In this document: piece after piece, positions 40,501 through 43,500 of the stretch
Layout: each line of letters begins with the position of its first letter
Numbering within the stretch: the stretch's first letter is position 1
Assembly: GCA_964617665.1 (NCBI GenBank)
Contig: CAZUAH010000046.1
Coordinates: 1 to 44,520 of the forward strand
DNA length: 44,520 nucleotides
Direction: 5' to 3'
Source: JADHUC01 sp964617665
Lineage (GTDB): Bacteria; Planctomycetota; Planctomycetia; Pirellulales; Pirellulaceae
The notes under the pieces: generated by a model
The model's input: only the letters and a program-made list of their open reading frames with translations
Told to the model about the DNA's origin: nothing
The model's database searches: none
Made by a program: the position numbers and the translations under genes

Positions 40501-43500
40501 TTCCGATGGCCGGCCTTCGAACCCGTTCTCATCAACGAAGACCAGCTTGTAGTTGTACGTAGCCGCCGCGAGGCTTCCACCAACTTGCGTGGAAAACGTG
40601 ATCAGGTCCACTGGGGGACGCTCCACTTCAAGCAATGCTTCGCCCGGTTGCCCTAGAATCTTCAGGTTCTCGGCGATGACGTGTACGACATCGACGTCGT
40701 CGAAACGGCCCGGGACAGTCAGCGAGCGAAGTTCCGTACCGGCCGGTGTCTTGATGCGCACGAACAGACCGTTGATCGAATTGTCGACAAGGTGGTTTCC
40801 GTGAACTTCGGGGCCGATACGCTCGTAGTCCGACGTGAATTCGTTGACGAGTTGGAAACGAGGTGAGTGAAAATTCGTCTCCTCGAAACTGTTCGGGTCG
40901 GCCGACAGGGCCGCGTCCGCGCTGTAGGTGATCGAATTGAACGTGACTGTAGGCCGCATTTCGACCATCTGGATCGGATTGACGACCTGATCGACCGTAT
41001 CGATCCGAACAATGCCGCCCCCGTAGCGAATGTCGGCATGGTTGACGTAATTGAGGAAGATCCCTTCGTCTTCGTAGTTGAAGCGAGCTTCCGCATTGTC
41101 CTGATCCGCACGGTAAATGATTCCACCCCAATCGCCGTCGGCGGGCGTAGTCGTGGGCGGGTGCGTGTCGTCACCGATGGTCTCGTCCAACCACGATGTG
41201 AAATAGACGCTCTCGTGGGGCGTTCCCAATACCTGCAAAGCCCCATTGCTGCGGTCGACGCTCGCCGACGAACTGCCCACACCAATTCGGGCGCGGCGCA
41301 ACTTGAGGATGGCCCCGGCATCGATCATGGTCGTCACGCCTTTCGGGACCGCCATGGTAGATCCGTCCGGCAGTACTGCTGGACCACCGGAAGAGCCAAA
41401 GCCGATTTCGTAGGCAAAGTTATCGTCCAGAGTGGCGCGGTCATTATCAAACCCGCCGTTTCCCACGATGCGGACGATGTCGCCGGGAACGGACGAATCG
41501 AATGCGGTGGAGATGTCGTCGAACGGCTTGACCAGCGTCCCGATCAAGTTCGATCCTGTCGTCTTGTCGACGAAGATTGTCTTCCCGGCCAGTCCAATAC
41601 CGACGGCGTTCTGCGTAAGTGTCGCTGAGCGATCCCCGGTCAGTACGATACGAGGGCCTTCCCGAACGGCGGTGATGCTAAAACCAGCGGCATTGATCGA
41701 GTTGGCCAGCGCGAACGCCATGTCGTTTGCCGCGGTCGGCGCAACCCCCGAGATGAATGGGATTGGGTTCGCACCGGGCGAGACGTTTGGGGGACTATCG
41801 CTATCGAATTCAAATCGCCTCTCGGTTCCGAAAGCGTCCTCCAACGTCAACGACTGTCCGTCCACGTAAGCGTTGCCGTCGTCGGTAATGTTGATCACGC
41901 GCTGGAGCGGTCGCGTCTGGAACCAGAAGTTGTACACGCCGCCGGGCACGCCGTCCGCATCGCCGTCCAACGGAGTGCCGGGACGGCCCTCATCACTGCG
42001 ATCAAGATCGCTAATCGCATCGTCGTCGTCCACCTGCGCACGGTAAGTGACACGTAATTCATACTCACCCTGACTGGCGCCGCCAAACCCGGTGTCCTCA
42101 ATCACCGGATCAAAGTCTGTGTTTCCCGTGGCCGTCACGCCGATGTAGTACGTCCCCGATCCCAAATCAAGGCTGATATACGAGTCGGAACTGTAGTAGT
42201 CGTCATTGCGCGAAATCAACTCGCGTTCGAAGCCGATCACGTCCCCGTTCTCATCGCGTATCGCAACTTCCCTGTACAATGAGAGAACGGTATCCAACTG
42301 GCTGGAGTTGGGGAGTCGCTCTGCAAAGGACTCGACGGTTAACAGCCCCTGCTTCTTCTCGTCCAAATCCTGGTCGTCCAGATCGATCGTGAATCTGTAT
42401 AGATCGATGTCGTTGCTGTCCGGCCGGTGGACATACTGCCCGTGGATGATATCGGCGTTGCCGGGATAGACGGGATCAGGCTGCGAGCCGAACACGCCGG
42501 GTGGCGATCCCAGAAACGGCTCCGTCGTGTCGTATGCCATCAGGTTGGTCACCGGCAGGTCATTGGCTCGCTGGAGGCCAAGCATGGCACCAAGGCCGAC
42601 CATCACTCGTTCGAACCAGTCGCCGCCGTATCGGCTGTTCCATTGTTGGTCACTGTCCAATATCAACATGCCATTTGTGAACGTCGGATCGACCCGCACA
42701 ATGAAGTTGTAATTCGATCCGAATCCGGGATTGATCGCGTGATCTAACACGTTGGGGTCGTTGGGATCTAACGCTCGTGGATCCCCGGTAACGAACGTCA
42801 GGCCTTGGTCAGGCGTCTCCAGAAACTGAACCCCAAGTTCCTTCCCCCATAACTCGACGGCCTCGCGTACTCGCTGCCTTTGGTCCTCGGTGATGAGATT
42901 CGATAAGGGATTGTCTTGTGCGTCCACGCCATAGAACTGGCGGAAGTTGTATTGGATCGTGGTCACACCAGCGATCGTATCGGGGCCAAACGCCGGATTC
43001 ACGTGCTGTTCGTAGCCGCTGCCGATCTCGCTGGGAATGTCGCGGTGGCCCGGTTCGTCCGTCGCACCGGGAAAGTCCAACAAGAACTGCTGGGGATCGA
43101 TGGACGAGGACAGTATCAGGCTCTGCCCGTCCCGTTTCTCCAATCCGTCGAGTTCCGGCAGAACGCTTGCCGTGGCGAAGCTGGACCCAAGGCCCGCCAC
43201 GCGCAACATACCCACGCCGCTTCCGATAATCGGCGTGGCACCCGATCCCGTAGTGACGGTCGCCGAAACCAACGCGCTGGCCGCGGCGTTCCCGGCGATC
43301 GCTGCGGCCAGTTCATCTGCGGTCGTGCCGCTGCCGCTGTTATTCAACTCGACCGTAATGCTATGCCCCGTAACCGCAACATTCGGTGCTGTCCCGAGAC
43401 CAAGAGGGTTTTCGATAAACGAAATGTTCACGGCGCGAGAGAAATCCTCTGTCGCGGCGAACGTCATCTCGAGAGGACCACCCGTACCGAAATCGGTGGT

